Positions 46,347-57,237 of a stretch of 64,000 bases of DNA are shown one piece after another. The position numbers and the translations under genes are program-made. Positions within the stretch are counted from its first letter, which is position 1. Every line of letters starts with the position of its first letter. Origin of the DNA: Oxalobacteraceae bacterium (GTDB taxonomy: Bacteria > Pseudomonadota > Gammaproteobacteria > Burkholderiales > Burkholderiaceae_D); NCBI GenBank assembly GCA_947374865.1, contig CANCDR010000012.1, positions 1-64,000 on the forward strand, written 5' to 3'. The notes below the pieces were generated by a model that saw nothing but the letters and a program-made list of their open reading frames with translations, had not been told where the DNA came from and did no database searches.

Positions 46347-47723
46347 TTAGTTAATATTAAGTCGTACAACATTGCCCTTGGCAGTCGATTTGGTATCGAG
46401 CGCAATACCACGCAGGTTGGCCTCGACGCCGTTCACATTACCGATCGTGAGGACGACGGCCTCAGGCACATCGAAGCGCTCGGTGGAACCGGCTTTCAGG
46501 ACGCGCGATACCAGCGGCGTTTCGTTTTCTTTGGCACCGGTTCGGCGAATTTCAATCCAGGTATCGTCGCGTACTTTCATGAGCAGCGCATCTTTTCCCT
46601 TGATGGCGACCGAGGAAGCAGTGACAACGGGCGGCGTAAGCGCCAATGGTGCAACGGGAGCGGATTTGGCCGGGATAACAGGCGCTGAGCGTACCGTCTC
46701 AGGCACTGACTTTGTCGGCGATGGCAGCACTGGCAAAGTCGCTACGGATGTCGCAGGTGCCGCAGGTTTGACCGATACTGGTGCCGGAGATTGCACGCCA
46801 GCGCCAGTGGGCTTGGCCGCCACTGGCACGGATGCTGGTACAGGTAAAGGCGCAGCTAAAGAAGTACTGACAGACGCTATTAATTTATTAACTTCCGGTG
46901 CGACCAACGGTGCTACCGGCTTATTCACGACAGCTGTAGCTGGCGGTGTTTCTGATTTGACGTTAGAGGCTGGCGGGGTTGATGGCAAGGCGTCCGCTTT
47001 TTTGCTCTCGGGGACCGTTACGGCGGCAGCCGGAAGTGGCAATGCGCCGGCCGGCACAGGAATCAGGCTCGGTTCTACCGGCGACTCTGACGCTGGCGTC
47101 GCATTCAAAGGCAGCGTTCCTGACACCGGCACATTGATCACTTCGGCATCAGGTTTTTGCGCCAGTAAATTAGGCAATTGCGGCAGCCAGCCAAGCTGAT
47201 AGCCACCGAACAAACCGAGTACCAGAATGATCAATCCTGGCAGTAAAAAATTCGTTTTGTGCATCGGCCCCTGCATGCCCATGACTGACATACGACTATC
47301 GTCAAAAAAAGGGGCCGACAAGGCCGGACGCATCGTCAGGGGCTCGATCAGACTTGAGGTCGCATTCTGACCCAGCATGTCAAGCAGCGGTGCCGGATCA
47401 AGACCTAGTAGTTTGGCATACGAGCGGATAAATCCGCGCACAATCGCTACGCCTGGCAAAGCGGAAAAATGATCGGTTTCCAGCGCCTGAATTTGTCGTA
47501 TGGCGAGGTTGAGCTGCGTCGCCACCTGTTCGATGCTCAAGCCAAGCGCCTCCCGCTGTGCTGCCAGCATGGCCCCTGGTCCGGCGATGGTGAGGACTTC
47601 CTCAACCGCAGGAGGAGGCAAGGAATTCGGTAGATCCATCAGCGGATCCTTCAACGGTTCAACTGATAGGATCTGTTCGTCCTGGTGTTCGTGTGCTTGC
47701 AAGGGGATATCTTTATCACTCAT
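46347..47723 (-). CDS. RodZ-like helix-turn-helix membrane protein (DUF4115)
   Basis: Predicted bitopic inner-membrane protein linking the MreB cytoskeleton to the wall machinery. The ATG at 47723 has GGAG six bases upstream and overlaps the end of the pilW-like gene by eight bases. Residues about 45-120 are an HTH_25 domain (LAAQREALGLSIEQVATQLNL); a membrane helix lies near 150-170. A long Ala/Pro/Val-rich periplasmic linker follows, then a DUF4115 domain (LLMKVRDDTWIEIRRTG). Total 458 residues, longer than enteric RodZ because of the linker. Confidence 0.86.
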   Translation of the reverse strand: MSDKDIPLQAHEHQDEQILSVEPLKDPLMDLPNSLPPPAVEEVLTIAGPGAMLAAQREALGLSIEQVATQLNLAIRQIQALETDHFSALPGVAIVRGFIRSYAKLLGLDPAPLLDMLGQNATSSLIEPLTMRPALSAPFFDDSRMSVMGMQGPMHKTNFLLPGLIILVLGLFGGYQLGWLPQLPNLLAQKPDAEVINVPVSGTLPLNATPASESPVEPSLIPVPAGALPLPAAAVTVPESKKADALPSTPPASNVKSETPPATAVVNKPVAPLVAPEVNKLIASVSTSLAAPLPVPASVPVAAKPTGAGVQSPAPVSVKPAAPATSVATLPVLPSPTKSVPETVRSAPVIPAKSAPVAPLALTPPVVTASSVAIKGKDALLMKVRDDTWIEIRRTGAKENETPLVSRVLKAGSTERFDVPEAVVLTIGNVNGVEANLRGIALDTKSTAKGNVVRLNIN

Positions 47724-48498
47724 CGAAGGCTCCGCGCTGATACGCTGCATACTCTGAAGAATTGGGGTGGCGCCTTTTGAGCTGCGCCGCCATACTTGCT
47801 TCGGCGAGTTTATCACCGAGTTTGTGTTCTATTTTCAGTGCTAACCACATGGATTGCGCCGTCATCAGTCCGGCCTTGATGGCGCGCGCACTGTAAAAAC
47901 GGGCTTGCACATAATCGCCGCGCTGGTACATCACGCCCGCCAGATGCAAGCTGGTATTCGGGTTGCCTGGTTCGATCTGAAACGCCTGCAGAAAATAGCG
48001 CTCTGCCGTCGCCACATCGCGCAGTTTGAGGCTGCATACACCGGCATTATTGAACGCCTTGGCGGGCGACTGATAACTGCGGTTTTTCCAGGCTGATTCA
48101 AAGTAAGGCATCGCCAAGGCCGGCTTACCGCTTTGACATAGGAACCAGCCATAATTATTGGCCAGGTCTGGATCATTGGGCGCGAGGCGTAAGGCACGCT
48201 GAAAGTTCTCGTCTGCCAAAGGATACTCACCCAGCTCGAGGTAAATCAGGCCACGCACGTTGTAGGCATCGGACAAATCCGGATTGGCCGCCAGCGCGAG
48301 TTTGATTTCATCTAAAGCCACGGTGAGCTGGCGCTGTTCGTAATATCCCATGGCCAGCTGGAGGCGAATTTGCGCGCGCTTTTGGCCATCGGTCTGATCT
48401 GAACTGGTTTGCCATTCGCGCGGCGGCGATACCGCGCCGCAGCCCGTCAATAGTGCCAGGAGTAGCAAAATAAGCGCCGAAAAAAAACGCGCACTCAT
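47716..48498 (-). CDS. Type IV pilus biogenesis/stability protein PilW (TPR lipoprotein)
   Basis: A 260-residue TPR lipoprotein. The signal peptide ends in a lipobox (LALLTGC), and four to six TPR motifs follow, such as [26 protein letters not shown] and [22 protein letters not shown]. The family (PilF/PilW) pilots secretin assembly in the outer membrane. The rlmN-pilW-rodZ-ispG order is conserved. Its start overlaps the end of rlmN by four bases, indicating translational coupling. Confidence 0.9.
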   Translation of the reverse strand: MSARFFSALILLLLALLTGCGAVSPPREWQTSSDQTDGQKRAQIRLQLAMGYYEQRQLTVALDEIKLALAANPDLSDAYNVRGLIYLELGEYPLADENFQRALRLAPNDPDLANNYGWFLCQSGKPALAMPYFESAWKNRSYQSPAKAFNNAGVCSLKLRDVATAERYFLQAFQIEPGNPNTSLHLAGVMYQRGDYVQARFYSARAIKAGLMTAQSMWLALKIEHKLGDKLAEASMAAQLKRRHPNSSEYAAYQRGAFDE

Positions 48499-49664
48499 GA
48501 GGTGACTTCCACCAGCACACCAAAATTCTTGCCGAATTTTTCCTGGTAGGCCGACATCTTTTGCATGCGTTCCTGCACCCGGGTACGGTCTTGCACTTCA
48601 CCGGCTAACTGGCCGCAGGCGGCATCGATGTCGTCACCGCGCGTCTTGCGAACGGTCGTCACGATACCGGCATCAAGCAGAATTTGCGCAAACGCCTTGA
48701 TCCGCTCGTTTTTCGAGCGCAGCAGGCCGGATTCGGGGAAGGGATTAAAGGGGATCAGATTGAATTTGCACGGCACAGTGAGGCGCGGATTTTTGACCAG
48801 TGCGATCAGCTCGCGCGCATGGGCGTCGGTGTCATTGACGCCGTCGAGCATGCAGTATTCGAAAGTGACGAAATCACGCGGCGCAAATTCAAGGTAGCGC
48901 TGACAGGCCGCCATCAAGTCCGCCAGCGGGTATTTTTTATTGAGTGGCACCAGCCCATCACGCAGGGCGTCATTCGAAGCATGCAGAGAAACTGCCAGCG
49001 CGACCGGGCAATCCTGGCCGAGCTTGTCGATCATCGGCACCACGCCGGAAGTTGATAAGGTGACGCGACGGCGGGAAAGGCCGTAGGCGTTATCGTCGAG
49101 CATGAGCTTGAGCGCGGTGACGGTCGGCTCGTAATTGAGCAAGGGTTCCCCCATGCCCATCATGACGACATTGGTGATCTGCCGTTCGCCCTTTGGGCCG
49201 GGTATGACGCCGGCGGTCTCGCGCAGCGCAAATTCGGCCATCCACAGCTGGCCGATAATTTCGCTGACGGATAAATTTCGGTTGAATCCTTGTTTGCCGG
49301 TCGAGCAAAAGCGGCAATTAACGGCGCAGCCCGCCTGAGTCGAAATACACAGGGTGCCACGATTTTCTTCGGGGATAAAGACGGTTTCTACGGCATTGCC
49401 GTTACCGACGTCGACCAGCCATTTACGCGTTCCATCGAGCGAGGTATGGTCACTCAGCACCTTGGGCGCGGCGATAAAGGCACGGGTTTTGAGTTTTTCA
49501 CGCAGGGATTTGGCCAGATCCGTCATGCTATCGAAATCACTGGCGCCAAACTGGTGTATCCAGCGCTGTAATTGCTTGGCGCGGAACGGCTTCTCACCCA
49601 ACTCGCCGCAATAAGCTACGAGCTGCGCAGGATCGAGATCCAACAAATTGGTGAGTTCTGCCAT
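48495..49664 (-). CDS. rlmN: Dual-specificity 23S rRNA/tRNA adenine-C2 methyltransferase RlmN
   Basis: Radical SAM enzyme methylating A2503 of 23S rRNA and A37 of some tRNAs. The start at 49664 ([20 protein letters not shown]) gives 389 residues; the extra upstream frame to 49712 lacks support. The iron-sulfur motif is CAVNCRFC (Cys113, 117, 120). Late cysteines used in catalysis lie in the [13 protein letters not shown] and [10 protein letters not shown] segments. It follows ndk by about 60 bases. Confidence 0.96.
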   Translation of the reverse strand: MAELTNLLDLDPAQLVAYCGELGEKPFRAKQLQRWIHQFGASDFDSMTDLAKSLREKLKTRAFIAAPKVLSDHTSLDGTRKWLVDVGNGNAVETVFIPEENRGTLCISTQAGCAVNCRFCSTGKQGFNRNLSVSEIIGQLWMAEFALRETAGVIPGPKGERQITNVVMMGMGEPLLNYEPTVTALKLMLDDNAYGLSRRRVTLSTSGVVPMIDKLGQDCPVALAVSLHASNDALRDGLVPLNKKYPLADLMAACQRYLEFAPRDFVTFEYCMLDGVNDTDAHARELIALVKNPRLTVPCKFNLIPFNPFPESGLLRSKNERIKAFAQILLDAGIVTTVRKTRGDDIDAACGQLAGEVQDRTRVQERMQKMSAYQEKFGKNFGVLVEVTS

Positions 49665-49725
49665 AGCCTTTGATTCCACCCCTGCCCTGCGCCAGACTGC
49701 GCAGCAGAGCAAGGTGAGCGGTTCA

Positions 49726-50151
49726 TTAACGTGAATAGACGTTCAGAGCCGGGAAGTAGTAAGCGATTTCGACCGCGGCTGTTTCAGCTGCATCGGAACC
49801 ATGCACTGCATTCGCATCGATCGAATCAGCGAAATCAGCACGGATCGTACCTTTTTCAGCTTTTTTCGGATCAGTCGCGCCCATCAGGTCACGATGCTTG
49901 ATGATCGCGTCCGGGCCTTCGAGGACTTGAATCACTACCGGGCCGGAAATCATGAAGTCGACCAGATCTTTAAAGAACGGACGCGCTGCATGAACGGCGT
50001 AGAAACCTTCTGCTTCAGCACGTGACAAATGTGTCATGCGGGAAGCGATGATTTTCAAACCAGCATTTTCAAAACGAGAATAAATCTGACCGATGACATT
50101 TTTTGCTACTGCGTCCGGTTTGATAATCGACAGGGTACGTTCGATTGCCAT
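49726..50151 (-). CDS. ndk: Nucleoside diphosphate kinase
   Basis: Equilibrates nucleoside triphosphates through a phospho-histidine. The ATG at 50151 ([18 protein letters not shown]) gives 141 residues with GGAG about nine bases upstream. The active-site His is in [12 protein letters not shown]; the Kpn loop segment [18 protein letters not shown] is intact. It is the first gene of the long minus-strand run that reaches the phosphoribosyltransferase gene at 33.4 kb. BI-1 is divergent. Confidence 0.97.
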   Translation of the reverse strand: MAIERTLSIIKPDAVAKNVIGQIYSRFENAGLKIIASRMTHLSRAEAEGFYAVHAARPFFKDLVDFMISGPVVIQVLEGPDAIIKHRDLMGATDPKKAEKGTIRADFADSIDANAVHGSDAAETAAVEIAYYFPALNVYSR

Positions 50152-50364
50152 CTGTAAAAACTCCAATAAAAAGAAAGGGTTAAGACCACTAATGAAGACT
50201 TCAACTAACCTTGAATTCTAACATGAAAACGACTATAAAAAGACGCATCAATCGAGATATAAAACCATACAGCTAAGCGGGTCATGCCAAGACAACTCAC
50301 GCGCCCACGCAAGCCATGTTATGCTGAAATCTTGAATGTCTTTGTGACACAACCTGGAGGCGAA

Positions 50365-51075
50365 ATGGAACAGAATTTAAGCACCGCGTTTGGCAATGCC
50401 GCGAGCACCACCCAGCTTGGCGACGTGATGGCCCAACGCCATCGTGTTTTGCGCAATACCTATTGGCTGTTAGCCATCTCCATGATCCCAACGGTATTGG
50501 GCGCCTGGCTTGGCGTACAGTTGAAATTGAGTCTGTTTGCCGGCAGTCCGATGATCGGCTTTATGGTCACTTTAGCGATCGCGTTTGGTTTCTTTTATGC
50601 TATCGAAAAGACCAAAAACTCCTCCATCGGGGTATTGGTCCTATTGGGTTTTACGTTTTTTATGGGGCTCATGCTCTCGCGCCTGATCAGCAGCATGCTA
50701 GGCTTTAGCAACGGCGCCTCGCTAATCATGATGGCTTTTGGCGGTACGGCGACGATTTTTGCGGTCATGGCCACTGTGGCGACGGTCTCGAAGCGGGATT
50801 TCTCCGGACTGAGCAAATGGCTGTTTGCCGGCGTACTGGTGATTCTGGTGGCCAGTGTGGCCAATATATTCCTGCAACTGCCAGCACTGCAGCTGGCCGT
50901 CGCGGTGATCGCCATCGGCATTTTTTCAGCCTATATTCTGTTTGATGTCCAACAGATCATCAATGGCGGCGAAACCAATTACATCTCGGCGACGCTGAGC
51001 ATTTATCTGGATGTCTACAACATCTTTGTCAGCCTGCTGCAGATTCTCGGCATATTGGGCGGCGAACGCGATTAA
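50365..51075 (+). CDS. Bax inhibitor-1/YccA family membrane protein
   Basis: Predicted seven-helix inner-membrane protein of the BI-1/TMBIM family, linked in bacteria to FtsH quality control or calcium leak. The ATG at 50365 has TGGAGG four bases upstream and gives 236 residues; the frame upstream of it is ignored. Hydrophobic segments span nearly the whole chain, and the family signature DVQQIINGGETNYISATLSIYLDVYNIF lies near the C-terminus. It is monocistronic, with a good terminator after it. Confidence 0.92.
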   Translation: MEQNLSTAFGNAASTTQLGDVMAQRHRVLRNTYWLLAISMIPTVLGAWLGVQLKLSLFAGSPMIGFMVTLAIAFGFFYAIEKTKNSSIGVLVLLGFTFFMGLMLSRLISSMLGFSNGASLIMMAFGGTATIFAVMATVATVSKRDFSGLSKWLFAGVLVILVASVANIFLQLPALQLAVAVIAIGIFSAYILFDVQQIINGGETNYISATLSIYLDVYNIFVSLLQILGILGGERD

Positions 51076-51092
51076 GGTTTAGCCAAACAAAC

Positions 51093-51120
51093 AATGCACC
51101 TCGAGGGGTGCATTTTTTTT
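51093..51120 (+). terminator. Rho-independent terminator after the BI-1 gene
   Basis: AATGCACC pairs with GGTGCATT around a six-base loop, followed by eight T. It sits 17 bases beyond the stop. On the minus strand the TTGTTTGTTT tail may also weakly stop rlmD transcription. Confidence 0.9.
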
Positions 51121-51134
51121 GTCCTTCGTTTTTT

Positions 51135-52502
51135 CTATACCGATGGGGGGAGCGAAAAACAGGCAATCGACTCCACGTGCGAGGTGTGAGGGAACATATT
51201 GACCACCCCTGCACTGCTGAGATGATAGCCGCCCTGATTGACCAGAATATCCGCATCGCGCGCCAGAGTGGCCGGGTTACAGGAAACATAGACGATGCGC
51301 TGCGGCTTGAGCGGGCCATCGAGGGCTGCGAGCGCTTCGCACACCGCCATCGCCCCTTCGCGCGGCGGATCAATCAGCATGCGGTCGAATTTTCCGAGCG
51401 CGACGAAATCGGCGGCACTCGCTTCGAACAGATTACGGCTGAAAAATTGTGTTTTGTGCTCCAACTGATTGACGCGGGCATTCTCCAGCGCGCGTTCCGT
51501 CAGGGTCGTACTGCCTTCGATGCCGACGACTTCCTGCGCCAATCTCGCCAGAGGCAAGGTGAAGTTACCCAGACCGCAAAATAAATCGGCAACCCGATCG
51601 CCCGGCTGCACCTCCAGCAGACGCAGCGCACGCGACACCATGACCCGGTTAATGTGATGATTGACCTGGGTGAAATCAGTCGGCTTAAAGGGCATCGTGA
51701 TGCCAAATTCAGGCAAGGTGTAAACCAGCTTTTTATCCGCCGGATACCAGCAGGTCACGGAATCGAGTCCCTTGGTCTGCAGCCACCATTGAATCTGGTA
51801 GCGGTCGGCAAACGCCTTCAACAGGACTTCGTCTTCTGCCGACATCGGCGCCATGATACGCAAGACCATGGCGGTCAGGTCTTGTCCGACTGCCAGCTCG
51901 ATTTGCGGGATCTGTTCGATGATCGACAGGCTAGCGATCAGCGCGCGCAGCGGCATCAGCATGGCCGATACCGATGGCGGTAAAATTTCGCAGCTTTCCA
52001 TATCGGCCACGAAGGCCGATTTGCGCTCGTGAAAGCCGACCAAGACCTTGTCCTTTTTTTTCACATGCCGCACCGACAGCCGCGCGCGATAACGATAGCC
52101 CCAGGTCGGGCCATAAATCGGCCGCAGCACCATGTCAGGCTTGACCTTGCCGATGTGTTTGAGATTGTCTTCCAAAACCCGCTGCTTCATGGCGACCTGC
52201 GCTGCCGGCTCCAGATGCTGCATGGCGCAGCCGCCGCAGACGCCATAGAACGCGCATTGGGGTTTGACGCGCTGGGACGATTCGCGATGCAGCGCCGTCA
52301 TGTGCGCCGCTTCCCATTTTGCCTTGCGCCGGAAAGACTGGAAACTCACCCGCTCGGTCGGCAAGGCCCCTTCGACAAAAATCACTTTGCCGGACGTACC
52401 GTCTTCGTTCTGCAGATGGCCAATGCCGCGCGCATCCATGTCGAGGGATTCAATATCGAGCAGGGATTGTGGCGAAATTTGTTGCTCAGTCTCTTGCTGC
52501 AT
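51135..52502 (-). CDS. rlmD: 23S rRNA (uracil(1939)-C5)-methyltransferase RlmD
   Basis: SAM-dependent m5U methyltransferase with an iron-sulfur cluster. The 455 residues contain a TRAM domain ([28 protein letters not shown]), the [4Fe-4S] ligands starting [10 protein letters not shown], the SAM motif [18 protein letters not shown] and the catalytic cysteine in [13 protein letters not shown]. It converges with the BI-1 gene and lies downstream of rpoS by 35 bases. Confidence 0.96.
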   Translation of the reverse strand: MQQETEQQISPQSLLDIESLDMDARGIGHLQNEDGTSGKVIFVEGALPTERVSFQSFRRKAKWEAAHMTALHRESSQRVKPQCAFYGVCGGCAMQHLEPAAQVAMKQRVLEDNLKHIGKVKPDMVLRPIYGPTWGYRYRARLSVRHVKKKDKVLVGFHERKSAFVADMESCEILPPSVSAMLMPLRALIASLSIIEQIPQIELAVGQDLTAMVLRIMAPMSAEDEVLLKAFADRYQIQWWLQTKGLDSVTCWYPADKKLVYTLPEFGITMPFKPTDFTQVNHHINRVMVSRALRLLEVQPGDRVADLFCGLGNFTLPLARLAQEVVGIEGSTTLTERALENARVNQLEHKTQFFSRNLFEASAADFVALGKFDRMLIDPPREGAMAVCEALAALDGPLKPQRIVYVSCNPATLARDADILVNQGGYHLSSAGVVNMFPHTSHVESIACFSLPPSV

Positions 52503-52537
52503 AAGTCTTGGGTGGGGTAATGGAGAATGCCGCTAGT

Positions 52538-53545
52538 TTATAGCAAAGCGTCGCGATCGACCCCATGTGCAGACAGATCGCGCTTGAGTTTTGCCAGCGC
52601 CTCCTGCTGAATTTGACGGATACGTTCGCGCGTGAGGCCCATTTCTGCCGCCAGCTGTTCGAGCGTCGACGGCTCGGTATTATCCAGACCGAAGCGGCGC
52701 AGAATAATCATGCGCTGCTTATCCGACAAGGTATGTAGCCAGTCATGCACTAATTTGATGACTTCGTGCTGCTGCGCACGCGCATCCGGACCATCTGAGC
52801 GTTCGTCTTGCAGCAAATCCAGCAGGCTCGACTGCGGATCATTATCGAGCGGCGTATCGAGTGAACTGGTGTGTACCGAAAACGCCAGCAAGTCGTGTAC
52901 ATCTTCTACCGAACGTCCCAGCAGGTGGCCGATGTCTTCCGCGCTGGCTTCCTTGCCATCATGGTGCCGGGATTCCAGATGCTGTTTGGCGCGCAAAACC
53001 TGATGCAGCTCACGCACCATATGCACTGGCAGGCGCACGGTGCGGGCCTGGTTCATGATCGCCCGTTCAATACTTTGCCGGATCCACCAGGTCGCGTAGG
53101 TTGAAAATCGAAATCCCCGCTCCGGTTCAAATTTGTCGATGGCGCGCATGAGGCCCAGATTGCCCTCTTCGATCATGTCGAGTAAGGCAACGCCGCGATG
53201 GATGTAATGTTTGGCGATCGACACCACGAGCCGCAGATTATGTTCGATCATTGTTTGCCGGCTGGCGAAGTCGCCCTGCTTTGCCAGGGTAGCAAAATGC
53301 AGTTCTTGTTCGGCCGTCAGTAATGGCCGGGTACCGATTTGATTGAGGTAATGCTGGGTGGTGTCGGTCGAGAGTTCCTTGGCGAGGATTTTTTTGATTT
53401 CATCGACGCTCTCGAGCTCAGCCAGCGCGGCCAGCGCATCGGCCTCCTCCTTGGGCGCTTCATCCACCTGAAAAGCAAAGTCCTGCCCTTCCCCCTCTTC
53501 CGCGTTCGTGTCGTCGTCAAGAGAGGGGGGCAGGACTTTATTCAT
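52538..53545 (-). CDS. rpoS: RNA polymerase sigma factor RpoS (sigma-38)
   Basis: Alternative sigma factor for stationary phase and general stress. The 335-residue protein has an acidic N-terminus, region 1.2-2.4 ([61 protein letters not shown]), region 3 and region 4.2 helix-turn-helix ([24 protein letters not shown]). The short region 1.1 separates it from RpoD. The gene starts one base from the nlpD-like stop, so its main promoter is likely inside that gene, as in E. coli. Confidence 0.96.
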   Translation of the reverse strand: MNKVLPPSLDDDTNAEEGEGQDFAFQVDEAPKEEADALAALAELESVDEIKKILAKELSTDTTQHYLNQIGTRPLLTAEQELHFATLAKQGDFASRQTMIEHNLRLVVSIAKHYIHRGVALLDMIEEGNLGLMRAIDKFEPERGFRFSTYATWWIRQSIERAIMNQARTVRLPVHMVRELHQVLRAKQHLESRHHDGKEASAEDIGHLLGRSVEDVHDLLAFSVHTSSLDTPLDNDPQSSLLDLLQDERSDGPDARAQQHEVIKLVHDWLHTLSDKQRMIILRRFGLDNTEPSTLEQLAAEMGLTRERIRQIQQEALAKLKRDLSAHGVDRDALL

Positions 53546-54517
53546 TTAGCGGCTTGGAAGAAATTTTAAGGGGTCGACCGGCTTGCCCTGCTGCCGGATT
53601 TCAAAATGGAGCTTGATCACCTCACTGTCGGTATTACCCATCTCAGCGATTTTTTGCCCTTTTGTGACCATTTGATTCTCTTTGACCAAAATGGTTTTGT
53701 TGTGCGCGTACGCGGAGAGGATATTGTTCGAATGTTTGACAATGACCAAATTGCCGTAACCACGAATGCTATTGGCGTATAAAATTTTACCGGCTGCGGC
53801 GGCGATCACGTCCTGCCCTGCGACACCGGCAATATCAATGCCTTTTTTGGCATCATCAAAATTGCCGCTTAGTTTGCCTTGGGTCGGCCAGGTCCAGGCG
53901 ACGGCGTCATCTTCCTCGTTGGTCGCCAGCTCGGGTTTGGCTGGCGGACGAGGCGCTGCTGATGACGGTGCGGCTTCGACTTTATTTTGCGCGGCGGAAG
54001 TTGTATTACGTTGCGCATCGACCCCGGCAGGTGAAGCGCCATTAGCATTATTAGCGTTGAGCGGCCGAACTTGTGCCGTCAGACTGGCGGCGACCGGTGC
54101 CGTTTGCACGCCGGGCGCGACGGTCACCCATGCGGTTTTTTCAGGAGGTGAAACGCGCAGAACCTGATCGACCTTGATGTCATTCGGATTAGCGAGATTA
54201 TTCCAGCTGATCAGGTCACGATAATTCTGCCCGAACTCCAGGGCAATGTGGATCAGGGTATCGCCGCGCTGTACGGTGTAATAAGCACGGCCCTCCGGTT
54301 CGCGGTTGGTTTTCAGATTGCCTGGCTTGGCGGCAGTAGGCGTGTCTGCCGATTTCAGCGACGAAGCGGGCAATGCGCCCTTGCGCTCGACGATCGGTGC
54401 CGGATTGCGCGGCGTGACGGCGCATGCGGCCAGCACAGCGCTGAGCGTCATGATGAAAATAAAACGAAACATAGGGTATCGATTCTGCATGGTTAATCTG
54501 TGACGAGGGAAAGACAT
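53546..54517 (-). CDS. nlpD: NlpD-like LysM/M23 lipoprotein
   Basis: Outer-membrane lipoprotein that activates an amidase for daughter-cell separation. The start at 54517 overlaps the pcm stop (TAATG); internal ATGs at 54490 and 54472 are alternatives. A lipobox LAAC ends the signal peptide. A LysM domain (YTVQRGDTLIHIALEFGQNYRDLISWNNL) is followed by a low-complexity linker and a C-terminal M23 domain. In the latter the catalytic HxxxD and HxH sites appear as GIDIAG and KLHFEI, so the enzyme centre is degenerate, as in NlpD. It directly precedes rpoS. Confidence 0.92.
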   Translation of the reverse strand: MSFPRHRLTMQNRYPMFRFIFIMTLSAVLAACAVTPRNPAPIVERKGALPASSLKSADTPTAAKPGNLKTNREPEGRAYYTVQRGDTLIHIALEFGQNYRDLISWNNLANPNDIKVDQVLRVSPPEKTAWVTVAPGVQTAPVAASLTAQVRPLNANNANGASPAGVDAQRNTTSAAQNKVEAAPSSAAPRPPAKPELATNEEDDAVAWTWPTQGKLSGNFDDAKKGIDIAGVAGQDVIAAAAGKILYANSIRGYGNLVIVKHSNNILSAYAHNKTILVKENQMVTKGQKIAEMGNTDSEVIKLHFEIRQQGKPVDPLKFLPSR

Positions 54518-55380
54518 TAAATTGTACCCGGACGCAAAGGCACAAAATGGCATTCTTCGAGGGTGCTACTGACCCACTCCGACTGGCTCACGCGTTCAAT
54601 CAAATGCAGCATCTGGCGCCGATCACCGACCGGTGCCACCAGTCGGCCACCGATGGCTAACTGGGCCAGCAGGGTCTGCGGTACTTCCATACCGGCAGCT
54701 GCCAAAATGATGCCATCGAAGGGCGCGACTTGTTCCAAACCGAGCATACCATCCCCGTAATGTAAGCGGATATTGGCGATGCGCAAAGGGCGCAAATTCT
54801 GTTTGGCTAATTCATGCAAAGGTTTGATGCGTTCAATCGAATAGACTTCTTTAGCTACCCGCGACAAGACCGCTGCCTGATAGCCGCATCCGGTGCCAAT
54901 TTCCAGCACCTGATTGAGCACACCGCCACGCGAATTATTGCGCATGACCTCAATCATGCGGGCGACAATATACGGCTGTGAAATCGTTTGGTGATGCCCG
55001 ATCGGCAAGGAGGCGTCGATATAGGCCTGGCTGGCGAGACCCGGCTGCACAAACAGATGACGCGGTATCGCATCGAGGGCTGCCAGCACGACCTGATCTT
55101 TTACGCCCTGGCTGGCAACGCGCGCCACCATCGCTTTACGCACCGCCGCCGAGACCAGCGAGCCACCTTGTTCAGGGAGCTCCTGCGGTATGAGGACGAC
55201 GGGCCTGGGCTGAACCGGCAGCGTTTTTTGACGCGCTGTATTGGCCAGGCTGTGGGCGGCATTTTGGGTCGCCGTTTGCGGGGTCGCCACACGGAAGGAC
55301 TTTGTCCCTTGCGACTGCGTGCCAGAAGATTTATCGATCACCGACGACAAAGGCAGCGGAAAGGGTTTTTTACTGCTCAT
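54517..55380 (-). CDS. pcm: Protein-L-isoaspartate O-methyltransferase
   Basis: Repairs isoaspartyl damage in proteins using SAM. The catalytic domain (about 65-287) contains [33 protein letters not shown] and [11 protein letters not shown]. Preceding it is an extra N-terminal stretch of about 65 residues, Ser/Thr/Gln-rich and probably disordered, longer than in the enteric enzyme. It overlaps surE by four bases (ATGA) and nlpD by one. Confidence 0.93.
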   Translation of the reverse strand: MSSKKPFPLPLSSVIDKSSGTQSQGTKSFRVATPQTATQNAAHSLANTARQKTLPVQPRPVVLIPQELPEQGGSLVSAAVRKAMVARVASQGVKDQVVLAALDAIPRHLFVQPGLASQAYIDASLPIGHHQTISQPYIVARMIEVMRNNSRGGVLNQVLEIGTGCGYQAAVLSRVAKEVYSIERIKPLHELAKQNLRPLRIANIRLHYGDGMLGLEQVAPFDGIILAAAGMEVPQTLLAQLAIGGRLVAPVGDRRQMLHLIERVSQSEWVSSTLEECHFVPLRPGTI

Positions 55381-56117
55381 CCGAGCGCCTGCTGGAGTGC
55401 CTTGAGCTGGGCGGCATGGGTCAAATCGAGCTGCAATGGCGTGAGCGAAATTCCGCCGCGCTCGGTCACATAAAAATCGGTGCCTTCGCCGGCATCTCTG
55501 GCCGCGCCCGGAGGGCCGATCCAGTAAATGTCACGCCCGCGCGGATCCTGTGTCTTGATGACGCCTTCCGATGCATGACGGCGGCCGAGTCGGGTAGCGA
55601 CGCGGGTGGTCAATTGCGCATACGGTAAATTAGGAATATTCACATTGATCAGGTAGGGCTTGCTCATGCCTTCAAAGCCGCGCAAGACAATGTCGCGCGC
55701 TGCCTTGGCTGCTGCATCCACATGCTCCCAGCCATGATGCACCTGCGAGAAAGCGATCGCCGGCAGGCCAAATAAAAAGCCTTCCGTAGCGGCTGCCACC
55801 GTGCCCGAATATAGAGTATCGTCACCCATGTTCTGGCCCTGATTGATACCCGAGACGACCAGATCCGGTTTGAAAGGCGCCAGATCGCCGGTGAGCGCGA
55901 TGTGCACACAGTCGGTCGGCGTACCGTTGACGTAGTAAAAGCCATTGGCTGCCTGATTAAGCATCAGAGGGCGTTCCAGCGTGAGCGAATTCGAACTGCC
56001 GGAACGGTTTGAATCGGGGGCAACGACCAGAATCTCGGCGATCGAAGCGAGCGCGTCGGCGAGCGCGATAAGCCCTGGTGCAAGGTAGCCGTCGTCATTA
56101 CTGATTAAGATTTTCAT
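55377..56117 (-). CDS. surE: 5'/3'-nucleotidase and exopolyphosphatase SurE
   Basis: Survival phosphatase of stationary phase. The 246 residues have the metal-binding start [33 protein letters not shown] and [22 protein letters not shown]. It is the first gene of the surE-pcm-nlpD-rpoS block, all overlapping or abutting, so the four are probably cotranscribed. The divergent quinone oxidoreductase gene starts 91 bases away. Confidence 0.96.
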   Translation of the reverse strand: MKILISNDDGYLAPGLIALADALASIAEILVVAPDSNRSGSSNSLTLERPLMLNQAANGFYYVNGTPTDCVHIALTGDLAPFKPDLVVSGINQGQNMGDDTLYSGTVAAATEGFLFGLPAIAFSQVHHGWEHVDAAAKAARDIVLRGFEGMSKPYLINVNIPNLPYAQLTTRVATRLGRRHASEGVIKTQDPRGRDIYWIGPPGAARDAGEGTDFYVTERGGISLTPLQLDLTHAAQLKALQQALG

Positions 56118-56207
56118 CGTTCCGATTTTACATGAAGCAAACCAGCAATTTACGGCATAATCACAAAATCAAACGACCGTTCTATTTATCGATGTAAAGG
56201 AAGCACA

Positions 56208-57188
56208 ATGAAAGCCATCGTCTGCAAGGCCTGGGGCCTGCCCGACACGCTCTGCCTGGAAGAAGTCGCATCGCCCATCGCCGGTCCTGGCCAGGTGCGC
56301 ATCGATATTGCCGCTGCCGGGGTGAATTTTCCGGATGTGCTGATCGTCCAGAATAAATATCAATTCAAGCCCGAGCTGCCTTTTACACCGGGTAGCGAGC
56401 TGGCCGGTACCATCAGCGCGCTTGGTGAAGGCGTCGCGCACTGGAAGGTCGGCGACCGGGTGATCGCTTTTACCCACTCTGGCGCATTCGCCCAGCAAAT
56501 TGTCGTGCCAGTGCAGTCCCTGATGCCGATCCCGCCAGGGATGGACTTTGATACCGCCGCCGCCATTACCCTTACTTACGGTACCTCACATCATGCCGTG
56601 GTCGACCGGGCCGGTCTGAAGGCGGGCGAAACCATGCTGGTGCTGGGCGCAGCGGGTGGGGTGGGCATTGCCGCCGTTGAGATTGGCAAGGCGCTCGGTG
56701 CGCGGGTGATCGCTGCGGCGTCTACGGATGAAAAACTGGCGGTCTGTAAAGCGCATGGGGCGGATGTGCTGATCAATTACACCACGAGCGATTTGCGCGA
56801 GGCGGTCAAGGCCGCCACCGATGGCAAGGGGCCGGATGTGATTTATGATCCTGTCGGCGGTATCTATGCCGAGCCAGCTTTTCGTACCATCGCCTGGCGC
56901 GGACGGTATCTGATCATCGGCTTTGCCAATGGCGAGATCCCCAAATTACCGCTTAACCTAGCCTTGCTCAAGGGGGCTTCCTTGGTCGGGGTGTTCTGGG
57001 GTGAATATGTCAAGCGCGAGCCAAAAGCCAACCTGCTCGCCATGCGGGAATTAATGGGCTGGCTGGCCGAAGGCAAAATCAAACCGCATGTATCGGCCCG
57101 CTATGCGCTGGCCGATACCGCGCAAGCCTTGAATGATATGGCGGGACGAAAAGTCACGGGAAAGATTGTGATTCGGCCGAACGAGTAA
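56208..57188 (+). CDS. NADPH:quinone oxidoreductase family protein
   Basis: Zinc-free medium-chain dehydrogenase/reductase of the zeta-crystallin class, 326 residues. The GroES-like N-terminal half includes AAAGVNFPDVLIVQNKYQFKP and PGSELAGTI. The Rossmann half has VLGAAGGVGIAAVEIGKALGARVIAAAS and YDPVGG. No zinc-ligand cysteines are present. An AAGGAA lies a few bases before the ATG. Monocistronic; substrate may be a quinone or an enoyl compound. Confidence 0.92.
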   Translation: MKAIVCKAWGLPDTLCLEEVASPIAGPGQVRIDIAAAGVNFPDVLIVQNKYQFKPELPFTPGSELAGTISALGEGVAHWKVGDRVIAFTHSGAFAQQIVVPVQSLMPIPPGMDFDTAAAITLTYGTSHHAVVDRAGLKAGETMLVLGAAGGVGIAAVEIGKALGARVIAAASTDEKLAVCKAHGADVLINYTTSDLREAVKAATDGKGPDVIYDPVGGIYAEPAFRTIAWRGRYLIIGFANGEIPKLPLNLALLKGASLVGVFWGEYVKREPKANLLAMRELMGWLAEGKIKPHVSARYALADTAQALNDMAGRKVTGKIVIRPNE

Positions 57189-57237
57189 GCTTAAAGTGAT
57201 GTGCGGTGCGAGGTATCCACGCGAAACCGTGCACACC

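Noticed and set aside
46372-47199. 275-codon plus-strand ORF rich in Gly, Ala and Thr
   Set aside because: Antisense of the Ala/Pro/Val-rich linker of the RodZ-like gene, so its composition is a mirror effect.
53546-54517. Active M23 endopeptidase
   Set aside because: The metal-binding residues are degenerate as in NlpD, and the surE-pcm-nlpD-rpoS context fits a non-catalytic amidase activator.
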